Part shown: positions 27,801 through 41,400 of the stretch, piece after piece
Layout of the letters: each line of letters opens with the position of its first letter
Numbering within the stretch: position 1 is the stretch's first letter
Assembly: GCA_020086605.1 (NCBI GenBank)
Contig: JACBWW010000004.1
Coordinates: 21,992,506 to 22,056,505, forward strand
Length of the DNA: 64,000 bases
Source of the DNA: Lanius collurio
Lineage: Eukaryota; Chordata; Aves; Passeriformes; Laniidae
Direction of reading: 5' to 3'
Notes under the pieces: model-generated
Told to the model about the DNA's origin: nothing
The model's database searches: none
Seen by the model: only the letters and a program-made list of their open reading frames with translations
Program-made: the position numbers and the translations under genes

Positions 27801-30800
27801 ACTTGTCTCGTTCCCACAGCATGGCTGGCCAGCATGTAACTGCACTGGTTGCTAGGGAGCAACGAGCTCATTACACAGCATCACCCACACCCTCCACAAG
27901 GATGCTGGCACATGCTTCCCATCTGGGGACACTCCTGACTGAGGAACAGCACTGCAGTGCCTGCCAGGCTCCCAGGGCAGAGTATGCCACTACAGCAGGG
28001 GCTAACTTTAGTTCTACCTTCAAGGTTTTACGTTCTAGTTTTGTGAGCCAGGGCAGTGTGACACAGCACACAGAGAGGTCAGAACAGTCTCCACAGCTAT
28101 TGGCATGGATATCCCTTACTTTTAAAGGTCAATTCTAGACAAAAATGTTCTTCCTTTGGCAGACACATGGCTTTTGTGACCAGGGCAGTAAGTGCCACTA
28201 TTCTAAAATCCGTGTTAGAGGAGAACTCAGTAAAAATGGAAAGAGGCTGAAATGGCTGGAAAAAATTACTCTTTTCAGTCATTACAGGAGCACAGTATTT
28301 GGAGGCATGTAAAGAAGACACACAGAAACCTTGTGATCTCCAGGCTGTATACAGTAGATCCTAAGAGTGGATGTCAGCTGTGAACAATCTGGGTCACTTC
28401 AAAGTCTAAACATGCAACCTTAATGGTTTTTTTCAGCAGTTTGTCTCATTAGCACTTCACAGATCTATCCACAATAAAAGAAAAAAAATCTGTCAGAGAA
28501 TAAAGAAGTCACCCCGCTTCTACATGCCAAAAAATTTATTAACTAACAATCTATCTGCATTACACAGAGATTGTAGCTAATGATTTTCCTGTACCTGTCA
28601 CACGTCAAATGCCATCCAAGAATTCTTAGTGCTGGTGAATTAACAAGCACATAAGGGAATACAGCTGTAGATATGCATAGATACCTATACATTCAAAACC
28701 TTAGGCAACTTCAAAATGCCTCTTTTTTTAACAACTGCATAAAGAAACAGAAAGAAATGAGAAGGAAGGCAAATTGGGGTAATTCACTCATCAAAGGCAT
28801 GGAACAACAGCTCTGTTTGATAGGGATAGGTAAACATAAAAACATCAGCTTTCCCCCTTACCAGAATTTAAGAAACCCAAGACACAAAAATGCTCACCAC
28901 TAACATAATGCCCCAGAAACTCACATATCACTTAAATGCATTTTAAAATAACTGATTACTTTGAAGCAGAAATATATAACTAAGCCTTACCTGTCTCAAC
29001 AATTTTTCAACAGCTGACATTACCATGAGCCCTCTCCACACAACCGGGGCAGTCTCTTCTATCAAGAAACCCATAGACATGCTGAAACAACAAAGCAAAA
29101 ACTTGAGCTTTACAGCAAAATTCCAAGTATATCCGAAAAGAAGCTTAATTTAAATTAAAACATATGCTCACCATGAGATTCCATAGTTCTTAAGGGGCCT
29201 CATTAGATTTTCTAAAAACAAAAGCAAACAAGGGGAGTTTTTTTTAGAAGGGAGATGGCTTCAGGGTATTTCAGGGTTTTTTTAAGAAATATGCACACAC
29301 ATTTTATCTTTTAACAGCAGTTTTCCCTCTCTATTTAAACAGTTGTTTATTTTTCCCCTCATCCCTTCATTGTATGTATACATTTACCTATTCTGCCCAG
29401 ATTCTGACTCCAATTTTTTTTTAGGTTGTTACATTTTAATAATACCATTCATCTTTTGCCAGAATAACAACGTATTTTTCCATAATATAATGTCACTTTG
29501 TGCTGCCAGAATCAATCCATTTTTATTAAATCCTCATAGCAGAAGGCATAAATTCTCTATCAGGAATCACTAAAAGCTGAGTCATTTATATCAGAACAAA
29601 ACCAAAGTCATACAACATGGTGGGATTTTAATTCTTATTTTTTTTACATCTATCCTTTTCACTAATCTCATTAATCAGAAGAGTATTTTCATTAACATAT
29701 CAAAGTTTTGGGGAATTTGTCTCCTGTTAAATCCGCTACGGAAACCCCAGAGTACAGATACCAAATAAAGCCACCCCTAAACTACACATTGTCAACAGCT
29801 CCAGATAATTAGTCCCAGATTTCCTCAGGTTGATAGAAGTCTGCAGGACTTCTAAAATTTCTCTAGGAACAAAAGATCCTTATCTGAATATTGCAGAGGT
29901 AATGTCCTTGCCATTCTTCTCACTCCTATGCTCTCCAGTGCCAAGAATAAAAAGCAGGGAGGGAATATTGTAATTGTTCTGGTAAAAGGGAGTGCAAGCA
30001 GAAAGCAAACAAAAAAATACAAAAGAGTGCATTCAAAAAAAAATCTTGCAAAAGCCAAAACTCCTCTTCGTGGTTTTTACCATCTAAATCCACACCTTAT
30101 CTCAAAATGGCACACGCACACAAAAAAGAATGAATGGAATTTTATTTGGTCTAGCTGATGTCTTGGAAGAGCATGCACAGGCAGGAATTAGCAGAATATA
30201 GGAAGAATACTTTAAGCAATATAAAATATACTATAACACTGATTTTGACCTAAATGCTTGATGCACCTGAAGTAAATACAAAAAAAGAGAGTAAAATAAA
30301 AACAATGTGAGTAAAATAAAAACAGTGCATTCAAAGCTGTACTCCAAATTCAGACAAAATAACAACCAAGAGCATACAAACTAAACAGCCAAACTATACA
30401 GATGAAAGCTTTCAAGCAATCAAGTAAGTGAGCATTCACAGCATGTAATTTTGTAGAAATATGATGGAGAATAAATCAAAAATCAAAAAGAACAAAATCA
30501 AAAAAGAACAAAATAGGAAGATAAACAAATCACTTGTATGACTACTGCACTCAGGAATGAGTAAGGAACTATCACGGAAAAAGAGATTGGCTTGGACTGC
30601 TACACTCTACCAGCGCATACAGCTCTTCTTCATTTGTGCAGCTCCTCAGTGTTTAGTCACAGCTTATTTTGGTGGCATTATACTGTCTAAATGCATTTCT
30701 AGGAATCACAGTCTTACTTCTCCCCCTGCAGTAAGACAGTTATGAAAAGGCTGATGACACTGGAACTTCAGCCTAGAGCCATCTCTAGGCACTGTTTTGG

Positions 30801-32397
30801 TGTCTTGATAAACAACACATATACCACCACAAGTTATAATACTGTTAGAAGTATTGAAATTACCAGGTATTTACCTAAGAGAGGGTTTAAAAAAAACAAA
30901 TAGGAAAAAAGTATTTGCAACAGTGCATATCACTGCAGAATCAAGGTTTCCTTCATTTTTTATCACAAAATAGGGACAATTTTAAAACAAAACAAAACAG
31001 AGAGGCCAGGTTTTGACTGCTAATCATGAGGCCCAGGAACTGAAGAGTAACATGAATGGAAAAGATGTATGATTCTGGGACGTTCACCAAAATACCAAAC
31101 CACTTCTCAGTTCAGTCCAACTGCTCTTCATTATGCCAGTCAAATACCCAGAGGCTAACATCTCAACATCCACTACCTGCATGGACAATTTCTTCTGCAT
31201 AGACACCAGGTGCACAGACTAAACTCACCCACCTTCTGACATATCCCTCTCCTTCGTAAAACAGGAGAGTTGCTATGAGTAGATAAACACTGACCTACAG
31301 AGCAGCCAAAGGGGCCTCTGTTTTTAGAATATGTGCACTGCTTATTTCTCTACAGCAGAGCTTCTTTATGAAAACTGCATCTTATTTTCTTTGGTTAACA
31401 ACAAGGACTATAAATTGCTCTGAGCAGCAAGATTTAATCAAATTTATACAATGCACAGGAACAATTCACAACTTGCTGTATATTCTGGCTATAATGTTCT
31501 GCATCTTTTCAAAGTAATACAAAATACTGCAGAGCTCCCCACTGTTTGCCTTCTGTTAAAAATCATTCTTAAGACTAATTTCAAATCTGGAGTGCTTCAG
31601 CAGGCTTTGGTAATCATCCTTGTCTCATCAAAAGCAACAGGCCTTCCTTCTCTTTTGCCCTGGGTCTCATGAAGATATTCTAAAACATAACATGTAAAGA
31701 AGATTTAGCTTAATGAGATCTCAGTAACATCTGTAATTCCCATTGCTCTTATAGTATGCTCTTCTGTTATCAGAAGCCTACCATACAGCTCCAAAAATTC
31801 AACACATAACAGATTTCTTAAAATCACAACACAGAGTAAAACCATGCCATCTATGCCATGTGATAAATAAAATAGCCTAGTCTGCAATTTTCCAGTAGGC
31901 TTAATGTACACGACTACTGTGTTTTCTCTGAACACACAAAATAAGATCAGTAGAATCAACATAGTACCGATGACATGTCAGCAAATGCCTTTTCTGATAG
32001 AATACAAGTAGAAATTGTCTATCTTTTCTGATAGGATACACTAGAAAAGGCAGACATGCAAATTCATGACAGCATTATAGCAGATGGCTGATTAAAAGAG
32101 TTTTGGGACTGGTCTCAATGTGTTGAATTGTTACTTACATGGGGGAGAGTAACACTGATGTAATGAAGATGGATTTTCATTACATCTATGAAGATGCATT
32201 TTGTAATTATTTTTACTAAGCTTTTTCTCCCCAAACAAATCAAGCCTTGCAGACAGACTATCCTAACAAGGTAACTGAGTTACTCCACTTTTTCTCTAAA
32301 AGGACTAACATAGCTGTTTAACAATGGCCAGGGACAGTACAGCACAGAAAGCATGTACAGAACTACCTATATATATATGGGGAGAGGGAGAGAGAGG

Positions 32398-32428
<31 letters not shown>

Positions 32429-35400
32429 AGCAAGTTTTGGCTGGGATACAGTTACACTTCCTCACAGTAGGTTGCATGGTGATATGTTTTGGATTTGTTA
32501 TGAAAACAAAACTTTTCCGCTTCCCACGCCACCCCACCAGCAAGCAGGCGGCAGGTTCACAAGAAACTGGGAGGGGACACAGCCTGAACACAAGACCACA
32601 AGTGACCAAAGGGATACCCCATACTACATGCCATCATGCTCCACACATAAAGCCAGGGAGAGAAAAAAGAAACAGGAGCACCTTCAGCTGTGTGGTGTTT
32701 CTCTTCCCAAGTAGCAGTTACACATGATGGAGCTCAGGGTTAAGCCACAAGGAGCCATTCCAACTCTTGGCTTAGTTTTTGGAAGTGGTCCACTGAGCAC
32801 ACGTTAGCGCAAGCAAAAGCTTGCATTCAGTCTTATGCCACCAGGTAAGTAAAGACCATTTTTCCAGAAGATTGTATTGTTATACTACATCTCCTTAGAA
32901 GGCATTACACTGTTTAAGAAAAGCAAAGGTAGCTTGTAATTATTAAATATTAATGTAGTGGATCACACAACACCCTAGAAAATATATTTTGAACTCACTG
33001 GCTCAGCAAGCACAAATGCAGAAGAGTTGCTCTGAGTTTTCAAGTATCTGAACTAAGGAGAAAAATGGGGGGTGTTTGCCATTTCAAAGACCAAAAAAAT
33101 ATCCAAACATGACAGGAGAACATTGGAAGTACAGATTTTTCTCCCTGTTGAAGATTTCCTATTTTACTCAGATATTTTTGGAACTTGCCGCTATAATGGA
33201 AGATCAGAGATTTCTAATAATTACTTTATTTAATCTTTGCCTTCAATAAATCTTAATATTTAAAGTCACCTGCCTGTCCTAACTGGATTTTCGTCCTTGT
33301 GCAGAAAAGTGAGGCTTTTAAGTCGTTCTAGTGTCCACAGCTAAAGCTGTGAAAAAGTAGAACACTTGTACTATTTTCCAGTTAAATACATTCTACTGAC
33401 CTTTACATGCACATTTCCAAATGTTTCCAAAGACACCACCAACACAGAAGTTTTGCCAGCACAGACACAACTGCATGCTCTGGGCTACATTCTGAATGTG
33501 ACTGTTTCCTGATTCTTAATTTTTATACAAACTCTGTTCTCATAACACCTGTGCACCTAAAATGAACATTTCTACCTAACAACATGCTTCTAAGGTGGGA
33601 AATTATTACCACACTTACAGATGATAGAATCAAGGTTATCCAAGAACCCTGAGGATTTGGAGACCTGTGTTGTGTTCCCCAATGTCAGACAATCTGACTC
33701 TGGAGCCATGACTCTACTTAGAGCATTTCCAGTGTTGGAAAGCATGTAATGCACAGCTAATAAACATCTAGGAGATCTCAACAGTTTAGGCATGTTGCTG
33801 AAGTTACGTATTTTCCTTTGAAACTCCCAAGTACATTTGAAAAGAATTTAAACTTTAAAAAGCAAACTGAGGCATACAAAATGGCATACAGCAGAAAAGG
33901 CGTATAAAGTTACACTACATATTGTCCATAAAACCTAAGTCTCTGAATACTGTTTTAGAATTCAAAACAGCAGCTTTAATAACATATTTCTGAATTGCTC
34001 ATAAGTTTAAGTATTTATTCATCTATCTTATTCTAATAAAACCCATACTGTAGCTCCTCTGCATATGTTTATCAGAATTTGAGCAAGCTGATACTTATTC
34101 ACAGTTTATACAAAAGCTACGGGTTCTGCTGCTGTTTGCACCGCTCGTCATGAGCTGAGGTTTACATGAGAAAGCGGTGCTGACCACCTCCTCACATCTC
34201 AGTGACAATTCACTGCCTGAAATACAGGTGATCCTTGGCACAACAAATCACACAGCCACCATATTAGTCAGAGAGACACTGCAGAACAGTCTGTGGATTC
34301 TGGTACACTAAACAAGATTATCTGACACAAACTTAACTAATGTGCCATACATACAGACAAGCTGCAACTGATTTTCAGCATTGTCACTTATAAGATCTCA
34401 AAAATTTTTGCATCATCTGGATTTTAATTGTGTACAATTTCATGCTGCCAGTGACTAAAGGATATTCTATCACAATCTAAGTCCGAACTCCAGCTTACAT
34501 AGCATCTTCTGTTAATCACAGTAAATAGTAATTCTCAGATGGCTACCACTATGTACAAGGCACTTATTTGCTGTTTAATTGGAAAGTCACCTCCCAAGGT
34601 CAACATTCTGTAATGGGAGGATCAAGGTTCCAGTCAAGGACTCAAAGACTTCAGACTATTTAGGCTTTCTAATAACAGGAAGGGGAAGGAAGGAAGAATG
34701 GGAAGGGGAAAGGAGGAGGGACGAGGGAAAGGGAGGAGATGTTGGACAGAAAGGATAAAAAAAATGGTTGGGCTTTACTTGTGTAAATATAGATGTGTCC
34801 TGCCCCTCTGGATGCCTTAGAGAGATGAGATTTGTAGAAGGCTAGCAGATTTGACAGAGGACTTAGGGAGAGACATACCTTCTGAAGGGGCAGCTAGATG
34901 CCAGACACCATGCTCCAAAATGTTTAAAGTAGTACTGGTTTCCTAAGCAAAGGCAAGTGAATTCCACCCACACCCACATGGTAAAGAGGAAAGAAATGCC
35001 ACAGAAGGGAGGGGAGTGGATAACAACAGGGCCCCAGGGTACCTTGAAATAAAACAGTGACACCAATCTATGTCAGAGGGTAAAGGATGCTGTCACCAAA
35101 AAGTCAGTCAAAGTCACAAATTTTAAATCCTTGTTTTAAATGTAATCATTGTTTTAAGTGCTTATGCCAGAAGCCTACAATATTCTGTGGCAAGTGACAG
35201 ACTACTTGAGACTTCAGGCTTGATTTAACGCTGTGTTTTAAGTTTACTTGCAGGGTTGCCCCAAGAATACTACAAACGTATTTTAAGCTTGAAGAGCTCC
35301 ACACAAGGAAGGCTGTGAGCGCCCATCACATCCCACACTAACAGTGTTATCTAACAATGAAGACATCCCAAATACTTAACCAAAGCAAACTAGCAACTGA

Positions 35401-38400
35401 GACCTAAAGAGCATTATTCCATGCTCACCATTCAATTTCAAGAAATGTACGCATAATGAAATGCAACTTTTCCCAAGAGATTTGGTTCTCGTATTTAGAG
35501 AGTCTACTAGTCCCATTACCTGAGAAGGTTTTACACTTTATTTTCCTCCCTGTAGACTGCAGAGGAAACAAAGCTCTGTAAAAGCTTTTTCATTAACAGA
35601 ACAGTTTTGCAGATATGACTTCATCAGTCCTACCTAAAAGCAAAAGAACTAATTGCTTGCTGGAAAACTGTACTTCAAAAGTAAGTCTAGCACAAGTAAA
35701 GAGCACAGTGATTTAGTAGTATCTTTGTTACATTTTAAAGCAGCACTGGCTTGCTAGGTTTAAAATAGGTGTAAAACACACAACTGTTTTAAGCATCATG
35801 CCATTACCTTCCATCACAAATACTTTCCTTACGACTGCTAAAATAACCCACCTTTTGAAAAGCCCTCAGATCCCCATGGAGACAAAAAGTTTATGTATAG
35901 TGGATCAAAAGCTTTATTAGACTAATTTGGGCAGGTTCTTTTAGTTCATTATACCCACAAGGAATGAAACAGGCTAACTCAACATTCAGTTTAAGGCATC
36001 TGTCCTGACACACAGAAACCTCTGGGAAAGCTCACAGTATCTGAAGCAATGGAATGCTGCTGTGACAGAGGGACTGCCCTGGTCAGTCACATAACAGTGT
36101 GCCAGACAACAGCAGAGCAGAACAGGGAGCAGCAGGAACCCGAGGGGCAGGTGTTCACTACACATCAGCTTTAATTCAATACTCAACGTCAAAAAACATC
36201 GCGGTTAACAAGGGACTATCACTGCTTTCAAAGCAAACCTACAGAACTCAATTCATTCCTGTCAATTCAGCCTTTTTAGGTTTAATACTGTAATTAAGAC
36301 CCCAGAAAACAAACAGAAATAAATTTAGGCGAAAAGACATGGGAGAAAAAAAAATTGTTCAAAGGATTATGTGTAATTGTGCTGATTTTGGCTAAGATAG
36401 AGTTATTCTTTTTCACAGTAACTGGTATAGGGCTGTGGTTTGGATTTCTGATGAAAACAGTGTTAACAGCAGAGGAATGTTTTAGTTATTGCTAACCAGT
36501 GCTTACACAGAATCCATGTATTTTCTGCTTTTCACTCCACTCCACCAGCAAAGCAGGCTGGGAGTGCTCAAAGAACTGGGAGGGGACACAATCAGGACAG
36601 CTAATCCCAAATTACAAAAGGGGTATCCCCACACCACATGGCATCACACTCAGTATATAAATGATTAGGACCATCAACTAAACCAAAGGAAAAAGATGCT
36701 AGCTTTTACACTTACTGTCACTTCTGGCCTCTGGTCTCTACAGGGAAAGGATTAAACTACATTTTTTAATCTATTCTGCTTCATTTCTCTATTCTGAAAA
36801 GTCACTCCACTGTACTACAGAGAAGGAAAGATAATACAGCAAGAAGCCCACAGAGAAAAAAAAGCACAAAAGTGAAGGAGCAAGGTAAAAATATTGAGAA
36901 AATTCAGAATTAGTTACAGTCCTTCAATTTTTCCTCTAGCAGAGGTGACCAATGAAAGCCCTCAGTCCTCTGAAATAAGCAAAAGAGTAAATGTTCTCAG
37001 TGTACAAAAGCATGATTAATTTCTTTTGTTTATGTATGTGTAATGAAAATAGTATCATGTTCCTATAAAAAAGCCATTTTGCAATTTAATTCCAGTTTTT
37101 ATACCAGTTGAACCAAAAAATAATTTGTATCTATAAGAGTAAACTTGATAATATAGTGAGTATCTGCTAGCCACAATCCAAATCAAATAATTTAGAATCA
37201 TTTGAATTATTTAAATTAGAATAATCCTGAACTACAGAGTAATACAAATCTGCCTTCAAAGTACCTTAAATGTATTATTTCAGGTTACAGTGTTTCAGTA
37301 ATTTATACTGGAATGGCATTTGTTAAAATTTCATCTGCCATTTATCCAAAAAGACTGCTCTCAGTAAGAAGTTTTAATTACTACGCTACATTTCTCATCT
37401 TATACTTTTTGTAATTGTATGAATTTATGTATAATGAAAAAGGAAATTTTAATAAATTAATTCCCTAGAGGTTTTTTCTTTTTAAACAGCAGTTAACAAC
37501 TGTATGCCTATAAATAATTCCTTGCAGAATTAGGTATCCTCCATCTCCTTTCCCTTCCAAGGTCCTAAATTTTTTCTCACAGTGAACTCAACAGTAGCTG
37601 AACTAATCCAGCTTGAGGTTTATTGTTACAGGTTTGAGGGCAATAGTCAAGGTCCAGAATTAAATATTAAACACTTTAGTAGTCTTCTCATTTTCAACTA
37701 CTTCATCACATTTGAAAAAGCCTCCAAAATATAAACCACAATTAATTACAATTATTATTTTGTCACATGTAAGGTACATGGTGCACTAGTGCACTTCAGC
37801 CATCCAGATAAACTGGTGTAAGACATCACCAAAAGTAAAACACAGGTTTCAGTTTAGGCTACTTTCAAAACAGAATCAATAAAACATATCATTAGACTAT
37901 ACACAATCTAAAAATCACTGCCTCACCTATCAAGAGCTAATGTCAGTAGCAAATTTTTTTTTGAAAGAATCAAATTGAGGGATTTTTTAAATTAATCATG
38001 ACGTCGTTCCACTGATAAGCATGATAAAAGACAGCTTGGAGACTACAACCCTTATCTTTAACTCCTTAGCAAAGATCAAGAAATTCCTTCATGATTACCA
38101 AAATAACTATGCTACTTACCTAATATTTTGTCTATTTCACTAGTCCACTCCAAATTTTCTATTTATAACCCTCAAATAAATGCACCACAATCCCCTAATA
38201 TTATTCCAGCAGACATATTGAAACAGTCACAATTATTTTAAATTTTCACGTTCTGATAGTCTGCTATCACAGTCTTAAGATATGTAAATGTATCTCAGCG
38301 AAAAAATTCAAGTGTCCATTTCTATAGTTCCTGCAATTTTATTAGACTCAATGGGGCAGCCACAAACATTGTTAACTTTCTCTAAGAAACTACATTTTAT

Positions 38401-41400
38401 TCTAAATTGTGATAATAGATGCCAACTAGTGATCTTTTGAACATACTATTTTATTAAGAAACGAAAGACACTGAGGCTATCATAAAATGGCAACAATGTT
38501 TTGAAATAATAAGAGTTCAGTCACCTGTCATAAAGATTTACCCACCAAAACCTTCATAATGAAACTAAATAAAGCAATTTTTTATCTGGAAAAATGGCAA
38601 ATTTTTTTTGGTAATGTAATAGTTTTTACTCTCTGCATCTAGTTTAAAAGGCAGATTTAAAAGGAAAAAAATGAAACCATGCTATTCACTAAGCCAGAAA
38701 ACAGCTTTTAAGTAAATTACTTGGGGAAAGAGTAGAAGTAATGCTTTTGTAACTTATGCTATTAGCATTGCCCTGCATATATATATATATTATAGATGAT
38801 GTTAATATTAGTTCCATAGTTAGATAATCCTCCATTAGCTAATTAAATTCAATTGTGAATTTTTTAACCAATATTTCCCTGACCATTTAGTTAAAAGTAT
38901 TTTGAATGACAGCCTATTAAATGTTAGCAGACTTTTTAAGGTACTACAGTTTGCAAAATTAAATTAATGTAGTGTATTCCATTTATACAGACTCCTCACT
39001 AAGAATTCCTAATTCATTTTGAATGCTTAAATTATAGCATAACCATAATAATTTCTATTCAGAAGTAATAATTGCTGCATGGATTTATTTTGTATGGTAC
39101 TGGGCATACCTAATCCCTTTTCATGTGAGAAAAGAACCACAAATCAAAGATTGCAAAAGCACTCAGAACCTCCCAGGATTACTCCACAGATTCATTTTCA
39201 AATCCATGTCTCACACTGAAGACAGCATTAGACTTTAAACTTTTTTTTTTTTGATTGCTATGTTATGAAAAATGTTTTTAATTGACTTATTGTTTTGTAG
39301 ACATAGTTTATGCACTTCCATAACACACAACTGCCTGGGCTTTCTCAGTTGCTATGCAGTACGTCCTCAGAGCTTGTTTTACTCTCAAGAACATAGTGAG
39401 AAATCAGAACATAACACTAATCCTCATTATACCAAAATACAAGAGTCCATACAAGGTTTTACATCAGTGCATTTACATACACCTATATATACTCCATATA
39501 TACACATTATGACTGATCACTTCTTTGCAAGTTTATCCCATCTGTCACTCATCAAAGGAATCCTTGATTAAAGTTTCCTATGGCATTCCTATTTTGCAAT
39601 TAAACCATCTTTGACAGTACTTCTATTGCTGCTACTCTAGAGTTTCACCAACTCAGTGGTTAAAAATACACAGAGAAGTAAACATAATGCCTGAAATACA
39701 AATTCTATCCTTAGAATTTATCATTCAAACCAAATTACTATGTCTTTCTCAGTAGACTTGTGTCATATGTCAAGCTTTTGAAATATACAGATTCATTTTT
39801 CTGTTAAAAAAACCAAAATACGTGTTCTTTAAATCCTGATATTTACTTGTACCTTCCACACAGAACTAGAAAGAATATATTCCAGTGATCAAAATGTTAG
39901 TGCTTACAGAACGACAGCAGCAGTTTCAGTTCAGGGAAATCTTACAATTTTTTTTTATTACATTGAATTCTGCATTTTTAACAATGCTTGAAACATATTA
40001 AGACAAAGCTTATAGTAAATTCTATTCAGCTGTTTACCAGAAATACCTAGTCACTGAATCAAAACTGAGCTGCACAATATCTCAGTGAATATAGTCTTAA
40101 GTTCTTGCATTCCTAGCAAGTTGATTTGTACAACTGTAAGAGACTGGGCAACTTGCCTTTTAATTTGTGGCTCAAGACATGGATTTAAGTTTGGTATGGA
40201 TTGACAAAATACATAGCAAAATGACCAAGAAGTTCTAAATTATCTGATCAATTTTTCAGACAGTGAGGAAAAAAATGGAAAAACAATAGTCAATGTAACA
40301 TAAAAATGAAAAGAGGAGAGATATGAACACCACTACATAGTCCCTTTTGTGTTCATATTGCACAATGTGCTTCAAATGCAAAATTCATAGCAAAAAAATC
40401 TGTTACAGGAAAACACAGCCTGTATGACATACATCCTCAATGGAGTTCAAAGTAGAAGTGAATGCAAGAATACTTCCATTTGTAACAGGAAGTCAAATCC
40501 TACTGATGATACATGAAGAGGCTCAGTTATTTATTTATTTATCACTCAGCAGCCTTTTGACTTCAAAAGATATAACAAAAATCCAACAGATAAAACTAAC
40601 TACTCTCTTCTTTTAGGAATTTATCTAAATAAAATCTGTATTTGTAAGCCAGGCACTTAAATGTAGGAAGTACTCAACTTGACAGCTGTCTGTACAAGCA
40701 CATGCAGTGCATCAGTATACGGAAATACACTACTTTTGTTTTATCCAGAGTACAGGACATAAACATAAGGAGATAGAATTTTAATTATATAAAACTTTTA
40801 AGTCTGCCACATTAAGTTTTCAGAGGCTGACACTGAAAGCTTAATAGCAACCCTTTAAAGATATTGGCACTGTTCAATTCTGTATGCTTTATACCAGGTG
40901 AAAACACATAGATCAACAACCACTACATCCACAAATGCAGATGTTACAAATGAACATTCTACAACAACAGTAGAGCAGATATAGAGGGATTGAACATCTC
41001 TCCTAAGACGATACATTGAGAGCATCAGGGCTGTCCAGTCTAGAAAAAGGAAGGCTCCAGGGAGACCTTATTGAGGCCTTTTAGTACTTAGAGGGGACTT
41101 GTAAGAAAGATGGGGACAAATTTTTTACCAGGGCCTGTTGCGACAGGACAAGAGGCAATGGTTTTAAATTAGAAGAGGAAAGGTTCAGCCTAACAATGAG
41201 GCTGGTGAAACACTCAAGCAAGTTGCCAAGAGTGGTGGTAGACAAGAAACACTAAAGATCAGGTTGGACGGACTTCTGAGCAACCTGATCCAGTTGAAGA
41301 TGCCCCTGCTCATTGCAGGGGGTTTGGATTAGATGACCTTCAAAGGCTCCTTTCAACCCAGATCTTTCTATGATAAAAAGAGAGAGATCATGGCATGAAA

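Larger units (their letters stand above)
7962..28990 (-). other. NUBPL intron 6 (about 21.0 kb)
   Basis: Largest intron in the window. It holds a TG/TA microsatellite (9857-9911), a poly-A tract (16656-16684), two direct copies of an unclassified repeat (about 17690-18125 and 20880-21290), an old antisense CR1 (22128-22562), a short ERVL LTR fragment (about 23852-23900), an octamer-motif cluster (11828-12053) and an RFX-like palindrome (27848-27863). The rest is unremarkable AT-rich sequence in which I see no gene. Confidence 0.85.
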
